Source: Calliopum simillimum
Taxonomy: Eukaryota; Arthropoda; Insecta; Diptera; Lauxaniidae
NCBI GenBank assembly: GCA_951812925.1
Contig: OX638370.1
Span: 37,761,948-37,825,947, forward strand
Length of the DNA: 64,000 bases
Direction: 5' to 3'
Part shown: piece after piece, positions 34,708 through 47,300 of the stretch
How positions within the stretch are numbered: position 1 is the first letter of the stretch
Layout: each line of letters opens with the position of its first letter
Made by a program: the position numbers and the translations under genes
Notes under the pieces: model-generated
Seen by the model: only the letters and a program-made list of their open reading frames with translations
What the model was told of the DNA's origin: nothing
The model's database searches: none

Positions 34708-35362
34708 TTAGAGTACAATGCGTCTAACACCACAATCCATGCAGAACTTGGCTTGTTCGATTATAAATTTGGCGCCACATTCATGACAGAATTTTGACAT
34801 TTTCATGCTTGCTGTCATTGATGGCGTTGAATTGCTTAGCGCACCTGTTGCTGTTGTAGTTAAAGTTGTTGCTGCTGTTGGTGAACTTAATGGAGATTCA
34901 AAGGGGTTATTGTTGTTCATGCTGTTGCTGACGTTATCGTAGTTTGTTGCACTTGGCTGTTGTTGTTGTTGCAGATATCTGTTGTTGTTATTGGTATTTA
35001 GTAAAAGTTGCTGCTGCTGCTGCATATTGCTGCTGCTACTCATATTATTATGTTTACCGCCAATGGGTGGCAAAGAATTATCTGATCCAGAGCTACTGGA
35101 GTTTCCACCACCACCACCACCAGCACTATATGGTGGTCTTGCGCGATTTTTCATTGTTGCATATTTGTAATTTGCATTTTGTTGTTGTAGTTGCTGTTGC
35201 TGCTGTTGTTGCTGCTGCTGTTGCTGATAGTGCTGTGTGGCTGCATCCAACATTGGTGCAGTTGCAGTTTGTGTTGTATTCGTTACAGAATTTGCTGTTG
35301 ATGGTCGTGTTCGATTGAGGCTACGATGTGTTGGTAATTCCGTGGATCTTTGTCGGGAAAGA
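34708..35362 (-). CDS. ZC2HC1-like gene, terminal exon
   Basis: Enters from a CATTAAATAG splice site with one base completing a serine codon. Encodes [20 protein letters not shown], a poly-Q run of about 20 residues, glycine and asparagine runs, and the zinc-ribbon FCHECG...FCMDCG ending in RRIVL and a stop. The homopolymer tracts are typical of fly regulatory proteins. The C-terminal 28 residues are the best-conserved family signature in the window. Confidence 0.9.
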
Positions 35363-38300
35363 CTATTTAATGAAATAATGAAAAGAGGCAGATGTAATAT
35401 AAAAGAAATCTATGATTATTAGAAACTGCAATAGAAAATAATAGAACCTCTTGTGTAAGAAAGCTTCATTCTTCGAAGTAATCTACTTTGTGAAAATATA
35501 CTGAGCGAGAAAAACCCCATCTCAATGCTCACTTCGTTTGTAAAATAACAATTTCTATTTTCCTAGCAACTCGTCGACACGGGCGTTGCTGACTAATTAG
35601 AATCTTTTCAGTAGACGTTGAATATGGGCGTGTCGGCGAGTTCTTTCCCAAAATAAGATTACAATTGATATTTTTAAATATGCGGAGATTTGTACCTGGA
35701 CTTGTGACCCATAAGATAGTCGTTGTAATCGTTATACCTCTGTTGTCTCTGTAGTTTGCCTATCTGTTTCAAAACTATTACTCCAATTATCAACTTCAGA
35801 GTTGGGAAGTTGCAATAGTTCAATAGAAACTTATTCTAGCACCCAAAAAAACAAATAATGCCTCATTATTGAAATGAAAAGTCGCCCAAACAATATAAAA
35901 TAACGCCCATAAGCAAAAATAAAATAACTCGAAAAATATCAAGGAAATAACGCTTAAAATTTGGGTTTTATTTTGTTAACAATTTGGGCGTTATTATGTT
36001 TTTTTTTTTGGGCGTTATCCTATTTGGCGCTATATCCTACCGCCGAAAATAATGTGCAATTTTCAACTAAGAAAATTATGACAATTTAGGAAAAAGAGAA
36101 AACTAAGGACTGTCCCATCAAAATTTGATACTTTGTTTTCCTTCAATAAAAAAATAACCAATGATTTTTTTAAAATTTTGTTTTTTTATTTATTAATGAG
36201 TAGTATAACAAACATAAATAACCTTACTCTTTTAACAAATAAAGGGTTTTTCAATAGGGACGCTACAAAAGTAGACCGATAGGGACAGCAAACGACGCCA
36301 TATTTTTTCCCGCTCTCTTGACATTTCTCTTCAGTAAGGTTTGCCATTTCATCATGGAAATATATACGAGCCAAAAACGAGTAAAAATTATTAAAATTTA
36401 CTACCGAAATTTGGAATCAGTGGCCTCAACTTTAAGAGAGCTACGTCCAATTTATGGTCGTCATAATCGTCTTACCAGATCAACAATTGAGCGTCTAGTG
36501 GAAAAATTTGAATCCACAGGCACAGTACAAAATTTTCCCGTGCCAGTGAGACAAAGAAGTGCCCGTAGTGTCGAGAATATTGCTGCCGCTGAGGCTTCAG
36601 TTCAAGAAAGCCCAAATGTGTCTCTCACACGTCGTTCTCAAGCGTTGGGCATCTCTGTGACGTCGTTGTGGCGAATTTTGTGAAAAGATCTTGGCCTACA
36701 TCCTTACAAGATCAAATTGACGCAAGAACTAAAGCCGCTTGACCACCAGAAGCATCGTATGTTCGTGAATTGGGCTGAGCAACAACTTGAAAATGATTCG
36801 GATTTTCATTGAAAAATCATCTTCAGCGATGAGGCTCATTTCTGGCTGAATGGCTTCGTCAATTAGCAAAATATGCGATATTGGTCAGGCAGCAATTCAC
36901 ACGTACTCCATGAGTCACCATTGCATCCCGAAAAAATTACGGTTTGGTGCGGTTTATGGGCCGGCGGCGTCATTGGGCCGTACTTCTTCCGTGATGATCA
37001 AGACCGGCACGTTACTGTGAATGGGAATCGCTACCGTTCAATGATAACCGAATATTTTTGGACCGAATTGAATGGTATGGACTTGGACAATATGCGGTTT
37101 CAACAGGACGGCGCCACAAGCCACACAGCGAATGTCACAATCAATTTATTGAAAACCAAGTTTGGTGAACGTGTTATCTCACGAAATGGCCCAGTCGATT
37201 GGTCGCCTCGGTCGTGCGATTTGACTCCGTTAAACTATTCCCTGTGGGGCTACGTCAAGTCTATGGTCTATGCCAACAAGCCAGCGACGATTGATGAATT
37301 TTGTACGAATATCGATCGTGAAATTGCAGCAGTATCGGCCGATTTATGCTTGAAAACTGTCGAAAATTGGGTTCAGCGTCTGGACTTTTGTAGCACTCTT
37401 ATTTATATTTTATATAAATATTTTACTTTTTTCTTCAGACTCTTCATTAAGTTTTGTACAGTTGTTTCGTCGACAGTACCGTAGGACCTTCGCCACTTAT
37501 TTCTGAAATCTTTTAAATTTTTTGCAATACTTTTACTCTTCCGAAAGTCTGATTTCATAAGAGCACAATATCTCTCAATAGGTCGAAACTCTGGGCAGTT
37601 AGGTGGATTCGCCTTTTTGGGAACAAAATTTACATTATTGCTATTGAACAATTTTATGGTGGCTCCAGAGTAGTGAGAGGTTGCTAAATCATGCCCCCGC
37701 GATCACGAATAAATGGCAAAAGACGTATTTCAAAGCATTCATCAATATAAATTTTCGAGTGAATTGTACCCTGTACTTGGGAAAGTTTGTAATTTTCTTC
37801 TCTTTAAATTTGCTCTATACCTGTCCCGTCTGTCCGAACAGGTATAAAATTCGTGTCCTGGTAGCTGTTTGAAATCTGTTTTAACGTATGTTTCATCGTC
37901 CATTATGCAGCAGTCAAATTTAGTCAGGTAACCTTCCTATAACTTTCGAACTCGCTTTTGAGCCTCCAACTGTCCGGAACGGTCTCGCACTTTTTGAATT
38001 CTGTAGGTATTCAGCTTACTTTTTTTCTTTAGTCTTGTATAGAAGATTTTGAGGTACCAGCCCTGGCAGCCATATCTCGCACAAAAGTGTTGAGATTCTC
38101 CTTAAAAAGATGCTTCACTTTTTTCACCAACTGTGGGTCTGTACGTGAACCCTTTTTTCGCGTAGTATGTCGACCCTTTCTGTAATTCGAAATAACCCTC
38201 TGGACAGTGATTTTTGATGCACCGGGTTTTTAGCTATGGCTGAATATTTTAATTCTGGGTTTTGCAAGTAAGTGGACAATATGAGTTCGTGCCATGTTGT

Positions 38301-41300
38301 ATAGAAAAATGTCACCCATACTTCGACCTGCGCGATCATCAGGTAAATCATAATCTTAAGAAATAAAAGTATCAAATTTTGATGGAGTCCTTACTTAACA
38401 CGTCTATGGTGGCTTATGTTTCGGTCACTGCCACGTAACCATCTTCAGACCAATTTATGTTAATTTATTTTAAATAAAATGAAATAGCAATAGAAAAATA
38501 GAACTTGTTGTCAGAAGTCGGGTTTGAACCATGATCATACGAAGTCAAACTCTCTGTGTAGCGCATTTATCAATGAACTGCGCTATGTGCCCTCATAGAA
38601 ATTGGTAGCTTAAGTACATTTATGCATGTTTTATTGCTGACAAGTGTTGTGACTGACAAGTGTTGCCAGTCACAAATTATCTTAGCGTGTTCTCCAAAAC
38701 TAAAAAGTTTTTTTTTTCAATGGCTATTTAATTTAATTTAAATAAATAAATTAAACATTAACTGGTCTGAAGATGGTTACGTGGCGATAACCGAAACTTA
38801 TGTCACCATAGCCGTGTTAAGTAGTTTTCTTTTTTTCCTAAATTGTTAAGCAAGCGCAATTGATGGATGATATAAATATTTTACCGGCATAGTTTATTCT
38901 GCCAGCAATATGATATAACAACAAAAAATACACTTTTTTATTTTCGTATCGGAAACATTGTTTTACTGACATCAGTAATTTTTAAGGTTGAGCTCTGGTT
39001 TTCGATATATGTATTCGAAATTGAAAATTTTACACACAAAAACCCAAAAAATACGTGCTTTTTGTCTGTTTGAACCATTTATTCAACAGGTATCTATTCA
39101 ATTCGGTCAAATTTCTTCGTTTCATGAAATATTTTTCAGTTCTTCTAGGGTTTGAAAAGTACATCCATAAGAGAAGCGCAAAACGCTGATGCACTTTTAT
39201 CATATTGTACTTTCCACTCGTTAAGGCCCACCGTGCCTAAGAATAATCTTAAAGAACTGGACAAATTTTTGTGTGGGAGAATGACAGAATAAGACGGGAA
39301 AAACTGCGTAAAAGTTTCGAGCTATTTTGCTAAAAGTTATCATACATATTGGAGTAATCAAATTTAACACCAAATCAGTACTCAACAAATAATTTTATAA
39401 CCTTTTCAATTCTTATGCTTGGAAAAAGTTAATTTTCAAATGTTTTCATTACCAATTTTCAAACGTTTGGAAAACATTATTTTTTTTATTATTTTAAAAT
39501 TGATTTGCAAGGTTAAAATCAACAATTGGAAAAATGTTTATTTCCAAAAGTTTCAATAAGCGTTTTCCAAATATTCGAAAAATTTGTTATTTTATTTTTT
39601 CAATGACTTATCGAGCTAAGTAAAACACAGGGCACTTGAATCATAACTGGCACGTTAGGTCAGTTGATAAGATTGCCGACTTATAATTTGGAAGTCATAG
39701 GTTCGATTCTCAGTAAACATATATATTTTTAAAGATGATTTTTGACGACCTCTTAAAATATGAAGAAAGTTTTTGCAAGGCTTAAGGTCAAAAATAAAAA
39801 ACGATGTTGCTGTTTTTTTAAAATTAATATTTTTTTAAAATTAATATTTTAATAACCTAATATTAATTTTAAAAAAACAGCAACATCGTTTTTTATTTTT
39901 GACCTTAAGCCTGCAAAAACTTTCTTCATATATATTTTTTTTAATTAAAAATAAATTAACTTGCAAAGTGTTTGGAAATTCTTGAATTCTAATTATTTAA
40001 TAATCGAAACTGGACCCTTCATAGCAAGCTTGTGAAAATCATTTGGAGCAAGCTTTTTATAAATGTTTTTATACAATATTTTCCAGATTTTTTTATTCAA
40101 TATTTTTAAATTGTTTTTTTAACTTTTCAATTAACATTTTGTTAGTTTTTATTATGTTCATAAAACAATGTTTTCCAAACATTTTTATATTTAATTAAAA
40201 ATAAAAAAAAGTTTATGTTTGCTGAGAATCGAACCTATGACCACCAAGTTATGAGTCGACAATCTTATCAACTGACCTAACGTGCCAGTTATGATTCAAA
40301 TGCCTTGTGTTTTACTTAGCTCGATAAGTCATTGAAAAAATAAAATAACAAATTTTTCGAATGTTTGGAAAACGGTTATTGAAACGTTTGAAAATAAATA
40401 ATTTTCCAATTGTTGATTTTAACTTTGCAAATCAATTTTAAAAATAATAAAAAAATAATATTGTATTTTCCAAACGTTTGAAAATTGGTTATGAAAACAT
40501 TTGAAAATTAACTTTTCCCAAGCTTAAAAATTGAAAAGGTTATAAAATTGTTGGTTGGGATGTTGTTTGATGAACTTAATAAATACTAACAAAATGTTAA
40601 TAGCCCAGGAAAATAAGACATTTTCTGCGAAAAAATTCCCAGTGGATATTTTTCACCGAAATTGTCTTTATTTATGCATGATACACAAACTGTAAAAAGT
40701 CCATTGCAAAGTCGTGTGCGCATAAAAAGTTATTAAGGCTCAAAGGTCGCTAAAATCAGTTTTTTGCAAATATCTCGCTAACGCTAACTTTTACAGAAAA
40801 TGTTGGTCTCCAATTTTGTAGCAAAGGAAATTTTCTACAAAAGTAAGTTGAAAGTATTTGCGTACGACTTCTAGTTTAGGAGATCACCCAATTTAAAAAG
40901 TTGTTAACAGTTATGATATGAAATACTACCTATGAGTTCATATTAAAATATCCTACTTTTAAAATTGCAATAACTCTTCAATGAGAAGTTGTACAAACAA
41001 AATTTAAAAGCCGTTTGAAAGATAATTTAATTTTCTATATACCGTACAAAATTTTTTTTTCGAACGACTCATGACCTTAAAAATATTCCTGAATAACCGT
41101 TAAGGCTTCGAAATTACTGGTTTTTTAAGGATATCTGCGAATTGGTAAGTACTACGATAAAAAGTAACGGGACCAAATTTGTAGAAAATTACAAGATCTA
41201 CAAAAAATAAGCGATATGTGTACACATAGAAGTAACCGTTTAGAAGATATTACAAAAAAACCCTTAAAATGACAAAAAACCGGTTTCTATTGAATATCTT

Positions 41301-44300
41301 CTATACGGTTACTTCTATGTGTACACATATCGCTTATTTTTTGTAGATCTTGTAATTTTCTACAAATTTGGTCCCATTACTTTTTATCGTAGTACTTACC
41401 CGAATAACTTTTTATGCGCACACGACTTTGCAATGGATTTTTCACAGTTTGTATATCAAGGTATTTTTTTGCACAGAAGCTCTTTTTTCGTCTTATTTTC
41501 CTGGGCTATTTAAAAAACATTTTAAAAATATTGAAGTAAGGCATTTGGAAATTATTGCATAAAAACATTTTTAATAAGCTTGTTCCAAATTATTTTCGAA
41601 AGCTTGCTATAAAGGGTCCAGTTTCGATTATCAAATAATTAAAATTCAAGAATTTCCAAACATTTTGCATGTTAATTTCCAAATGAAATGTTTGCTTCAA
41701 TAAACTTATAATAAGTTATTTTCCAAACGTTTTTGTTTGTTGGGATACAATTACATGTCTAAAAAATTAAATCTTTACTATATATTTACCGTTCATTACA
41801 TGCTTACCTCCCATATGCAGAGTCTGCACTTAATTTCGAGGTCACTCCACGACGTGATGACTGCGATGACATTGGATAACTATCTAGACTGCTCATATCA
41901 TCAGAATCTGCATTAGCATCACCGCTGGGCATCATCGTAACCGAAAAAGTATTATCATTCATTCTTTCGCTTCTCGCAGAAACTGGCGTCGAAAGTTGAT
42001 TTTGCTCAGCAAATACTTCCGCCGCATTGCTTTGAGTATTTTTGATCACAGCTTGACGTATATTGGCGCCAACTTCTTCACCCATTTGACGAAAATCATC
42101 TTGCATCTTTTGTATTAAATTCTTAGCATTATTAAGTTGTATATTTGGATATTGTGTTGCATTAAAGAATGAACGTGATGTGGCAGGTGCGATCGGCTCA
42201 TCATCATCGATTTTACTAAACTTATTATCGGTAGCATCACAAACTTCTTCAACATGTGCGCGGCTATGATTGCCAACGCCCGACGTAACCAAATTGCGTA
42301 GCATGTCAGGTGAAATTGGTGAATGCCCACCCAAGTCATTCTGTTCAGTTTCGATGCTGATGAAGATCTCACGTTTCTTATCCATATCGTGGGCAAAATT
42401 TTCAGATGAAATCGACGATTTCAAGTCAGCAGTATATTTGGTAGAGGTTAAATCTTTGGAAGTCTCCTCTTTGCTTGCTAATGACGCCGCTGCCGGCGGT
42501 GTTGCCGTCGTGCTGTTATGCGTAGAAGAGTTGGGAGTTAGTAGGGAATTTGTAAATCTACGATTAATAACGGAATCAAAGGGAAAATGCGTGAATGTCG
42601 GGTGTTGTGTTTGTGGATTTTGATTTTGTGTGAACTGTTGGTATGTTAAGTTTTTGGTGTTTTCTTTATTGCTGTCGTTAGATGCTTTGGTGTTGTTAGA
42701 ATTCGACATAACCGTCGAACGTTGTTTGTTCGACGTGCGATTCATAAGAAATTCTCTACAATCCTTAAAGAGTGGGAATTGATCATCGTCATTTTCAAAT
42801 GACGAGAGAAATTCCTCAAAATCAAAATCATCAAAAATGGGTAACGGCGGAATTGTAGGTGTCGATATGAAAGAAGCAGCTGTTGTAGATGACTGTGGCT
42901 GTGGCTGTGGCAGCGTATTACTGCGATATTGGCTGGCATTGAATGCTGCGGCGTGGTCATCATCGAACTCCATGGATGAACGATTGCCCTCATCATCAGC
43001 AGAACAGCAATCGGTATCGTCGGGTGAGACATCATAGAGAAATTGATTGCGTCCCAGACGTATTTTACGCTTCAGTAAATTGCGTCCCTCACATGAACTA
43101 CGCTGGCTGGATGTAGAAGCTGTTGCTGCCGCCGCGGTACGTGGTGTTGAAGAGCCGTTCGTGGACGTATGATGAGGAAGTGACTTTTGGTTTGTTATCG
43201 TCGGTCGTCTTTCTTCTTCGTCTTCTTCTTTATACTGAAGCGGCAGTAACATGGAAATTTTTGATATTGGTGCTGTTGGCGCATATGCTGGCGGCGGCGG
43301 TATTAATGCTGGCACAATAGTATTTTCCGCAGACGAAGCAGCGGAATTTGTGCCGTCACTACGTTTACAGGAAATCTCTGCGGAAATGAATGGTTTTTTA
43401 ACAGCACGTCCAGCTTCAACACCCACCGGTAGGTTATCACATTTATTGATCAATTTAGGATCGATGAATTCATTGCTGGAGGAGCTTATTTTACGCTCTT
43501 TAGTTTGAGCTTGCGTAGCACCATTAATTTTGGGCTTTGAATCACCAAATATTGTGTTCAAATTTACTGCCGGCGAAACAGCGGGTAACAGCATTGAGTT
43601 AGTGGTTTTCGGCAACGGTATCATTTCGGGCTTATTGTAGCCATGTGGTGTAGATGTTTTAATGATGGGTGTGCCCGGTTTGGAAATCGGCTCTAGACGT
43701 ATTTGCCCCCGAAGTTGATCATTATTATTTGAGGAGCATTTATCTAAAACATGCTGCTGCTGATTGGTCACAATAGGCGTGGGTAAACGTGTTGGTGTGT
43801 TGTTGCTGTTAACCGCCAGCGCTTCTGCCGCATCTGCGCGCTTAAGACTCTCTTGTGCCTCCGCAATAATGTTCTTTGCTGAATTTTGCTTACTCAAAGC
43901 ATTGTTGCTCTTATCTTTAAGCTCCTTGGTAATAAGTGGACTGTCGCGAGTTTGTATAACCACCGCTGGTGTGCTGGGCAAACTCCGCTGTACAACGTTG
44001 AGTGTTCTGTTCTCAATTCGCTCAGGCTCTGGCTTTACTATTGGTAGCTTCTCCAATTCATTTTCATATTTTAAAAAGGCTGCCAATGAATCCGTTTTAG
44101 ATAAATATTTCGATGCCGTTGCGTTGATCAAAACTCCGTCAGCGCTACGCAATGGATCGTTTGGAATGGCCGCGATTGCCGCTCCATTTATGTTAAGCTT
44201 TAAATTATGCTTACGATTGGAAGCGCTGGTATCGCGCCGCACAACACGTGGACTCTTTGTGATCGCATAATCATTGACACACACGGAACGTACTGGCATT

Positions 44301-47300
44301 TCATCGTACTCCTCGGGTTTGAGAAAGTTACTTGATATTGGACCTTCATCGGAGAGACCACGTTGTATGGTTGGACGTTGTTGTTGTGTAAAAAGTGGCC
44401 GAGACGATAACATGGGCGAACGTCGTGGACCACGCAGCGATGCGGTGCGGCGAAAGTTTGATTTATTGGTACCATTGATAGCGGACAAATTAATTGAACG
44501 CTGCATTAAACTTGTGGGTGTCGGTGGACTAGCGTTTGATGATGATGTTATATATAATGAACTGGTCATTTTAGGATTAAGATGCATAGGCATTGGTGTG
44601 GATGGAGTTGTTTGCGGTGCATTGGGAGTATTTGGAGTATTAGGTGTTTTTGGCGTAACAGTGTATGTGCTGGACGATGTAGGCGAACAAAGATCCTCGA
44701 GTTGACGTTTGGCAGAAAGAAATGGATCGTACTTGATATCGGAAAGACCACTAAATAAGGAAAAAAAAAACAGAAATAATAAATAAATTGTTAAATATAG
44801 TTTGTATTTGTTTCATCATAACTATCTGCAGATATATATAGTTGTAAAAGTAACCTTAAAGAATTATTCATGTGAACGCTTGGTCAAACACAACGCAAAG
44901 GAGTTGTTAATAATTTCCTTCACATATTTACCATCTATCTTCACCTGCAAAAATTATGTTTTAGTGAAGTTGACTCTCTTCCAGGATGTCGCTGGTGTGG
45001 GTAAAATGTGAGACCAACTTCCATTATTTTTGCCTCCTTAACACTTTCCCCGAACATACTTACTCACTATCTTCACCCCTTAGATAGTTTTTTTTTCTCG
45101 TTTCAGGAGCAACATGGCATTCCTGCAAACCTTGAAGCGGAGGAAAAAAATTTCATAAAAATAGTATTTCTTCAGGGGCCCACTAAGGAGTAGAGATAGG
45201 GGTAGTTATGTTGAGGAAAAATATTAAGGGAGAGTAAATAATGGGTGTTGATCTTACATTTGAACTCTCAAAGGGCGATATGGCTACTCGTTAACCATCC
45301 CCACATTTCCTTGAACCTTAAACTAGATGAGACCAGTCAATCGATCCAATTTTTTGGTTCGTTATTTGATACCATATAAAGGGTTGCCAGACTTTTTTCG
45401 CAAAATTGCATTTCTTTGTTAAGTTTCTTTTATTTGAAAAGTTATATTTTCAACCGAAAAACCCAAAGTAATTTTTTAGGGTTGCCATCTGATTTTTTTA
45501 ATAAAATCAAAATTATCTTTCAATAAATTGCTAGGATTGTCATTTTCTCTCTATAAATTGACATCTTGGGTCCAAAAACAACGAAACAAAAATTTAGGGT
45601 TGACATATTAGGGTTGCCAGACATTTTTTCACAAAAATTGCATATCTTTGTTAAGTTTCTTTTATTTGAAAAGTTATATTTTCAACCCAAAAACCCATAG
45701 TAATTTTTATAGGGTTGCCACCTGATTTTTTTAATAAAATCAAAATTTCCTTTAAATAAATTGCTAATATCATTTTCTCCCTATAAATTGACGTATTGGG
45801 TCCAATAACAATGAAACAAAAATTTAGGGTTGCCATATTAGGGTTGCCAGATGTTTTTAACTATCTGTGCAATCTGTAGCCATCTGACCGGTCCTGAAGC
45901 CAAGAATTTCAATTTAGTGATAAAAAGTATGATTTTAACAAAATTTTGGAAAATTACCAGGTGGCAACCCTAAAATATATGTTGGATTTTAAAAAAGTTT
46001 ATCTAAGCATTTAAGACCAAAACTAAATTTGTTTCTTTGAAACTAAAATTTTATTTTTTTAAATATATGGTTTAAGCAAAATTTACAAAAAAAAAAAAAA
46101 CAGGAGGCAACTCTAAAGTTTAAAAAGTTTATCGGAGCGTTTCCTAAACTAAAAAGTATGATTTTAACAAAATTTCAGAAAATAATCAGGTGGCAACCCT
46201 TAAAATATATGTTAGGTTTTTTAAAAGAACGTTTCTCAAAATATTTTTCGTTGCATCTGTTAATCCAGCCGTGGTTGTATGCTACAAATTGGAATTGAGC
46301 GCTCAAACGATACATATTGTTCGAACGCTCGATCTGCTCGGTGTACCGATTGAACCGAAATTTCTGTTGAAATTGCTCGAACTGAGTTCGTTACACAACT
46401 TTACAAAATACCCGAAGTTTCCCCACACTAGGGATGTCAATTTTCGGGTCTTTACTGATCCCGAGATTTTCATGATTTTAAAACGCAGTCCCGGTGCTAA
46501 AGCATTTTTAAAATAGATCAAACAAATAATCATCGTGACCAAGACCAAGACAATTTTTTGCTCATGACTAATCCACTGATCTTAACGTTAACTAGCATAC
46601 GCCCATTTTCAATTCCAATTACACCACGGCCGTAAGTATTGTCTGTATTAAACTACACATTTACCAAAGTGTCAATAAGGCTCAACATTGTCTCAAGGCT
46701 CAACAAATTGTCCTAATTAGGGACAATTTTTCTCTAAATTTGGAACCGCTTGACGACCATCTATAGCAAATTGTGTTATCTGATTCTATTGGGTAAGCCA
46801 CGCCTATATCAATAATAACTCCCGCTGTTCTTACGATGATTTAACCTGTTTTTTTGACATTTACTGTTTTGGACTCTTTTTATACCCATAAGAGCTGCCA
46901 CACCCGCTGCAATTTCTTTTACAAAATTATTAAAATGATATAACTTAAAACTAAGATATTCAGAAATTATTGAAGTAAATCATTTGTATTCAAAATTTAA
47001 AGAATTATTTGAAGAACCAAGCGTACACATGATAATTCATATGGAAATAATAAAACATTGTTTCGTAGTAGAGATTCTGATGATACTGTCCGATTGAATG
47101 TTGTATGTTGTGGGCTTAAACATTTTCCCCTCTTCACATTGCACATAAATATTACAAAATACAAACCTTAAAATAAATGACTTATTTCTGGTTAAAGTTG
47201 GTGGTGGTGGTGGTTGTGGAGCTTTTGCTTTTGGCGATGGCGGTGCTTTTATGACCCGAATTTCTTTATTGCCATCGGAACAAGACAAGTCAGTGACATT

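Larger units (their letters stand above)
39384..41744. mobile_element. Composite fold-back of CCCAACAAACAA-type repeats
   Basis: Three pieces of the repeat seen at 22474-23141 lie in alternating orientation: 39384-39720 (inverted), about 39940-40558 (direct) and 40561-41744 (inverted). The outer ends are CAACAAAT at the left and TTTGTTTGTTGGG at the right. Junctions hold a 168-bp palindrome (39761-39928) and an inserted element (40600-41509). tRNA-like cores are at 39647-39715 (+) and 40221-40290 (-). No protein is encoded. Confidence 0.65.

Noticed and set aside
34944..35318. Plus-strand frame rich in V, A, C and Y
   Set aside because: Antisense of the poly-Q terminal exon; homopolymer codon runs create open antisense frames.
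38124..38375. Stand-alone minus-strand protein
   Set aside because: Part of it reads as the helix-turn-helix region of a Tc1-like transposase and it lies within that element's TIRs.
42270..44705. Several 90-168-codon plus-strand frames
   Set aside because: They are antisense to the large ZC2HC1-like exon and arise from its skewed codon composition.
46190..46516. 108-codon plus-strand frame
   Set aside because: It begins in the 230-bp repeat, has no domain and lies in an intron of the minus-strand gene.
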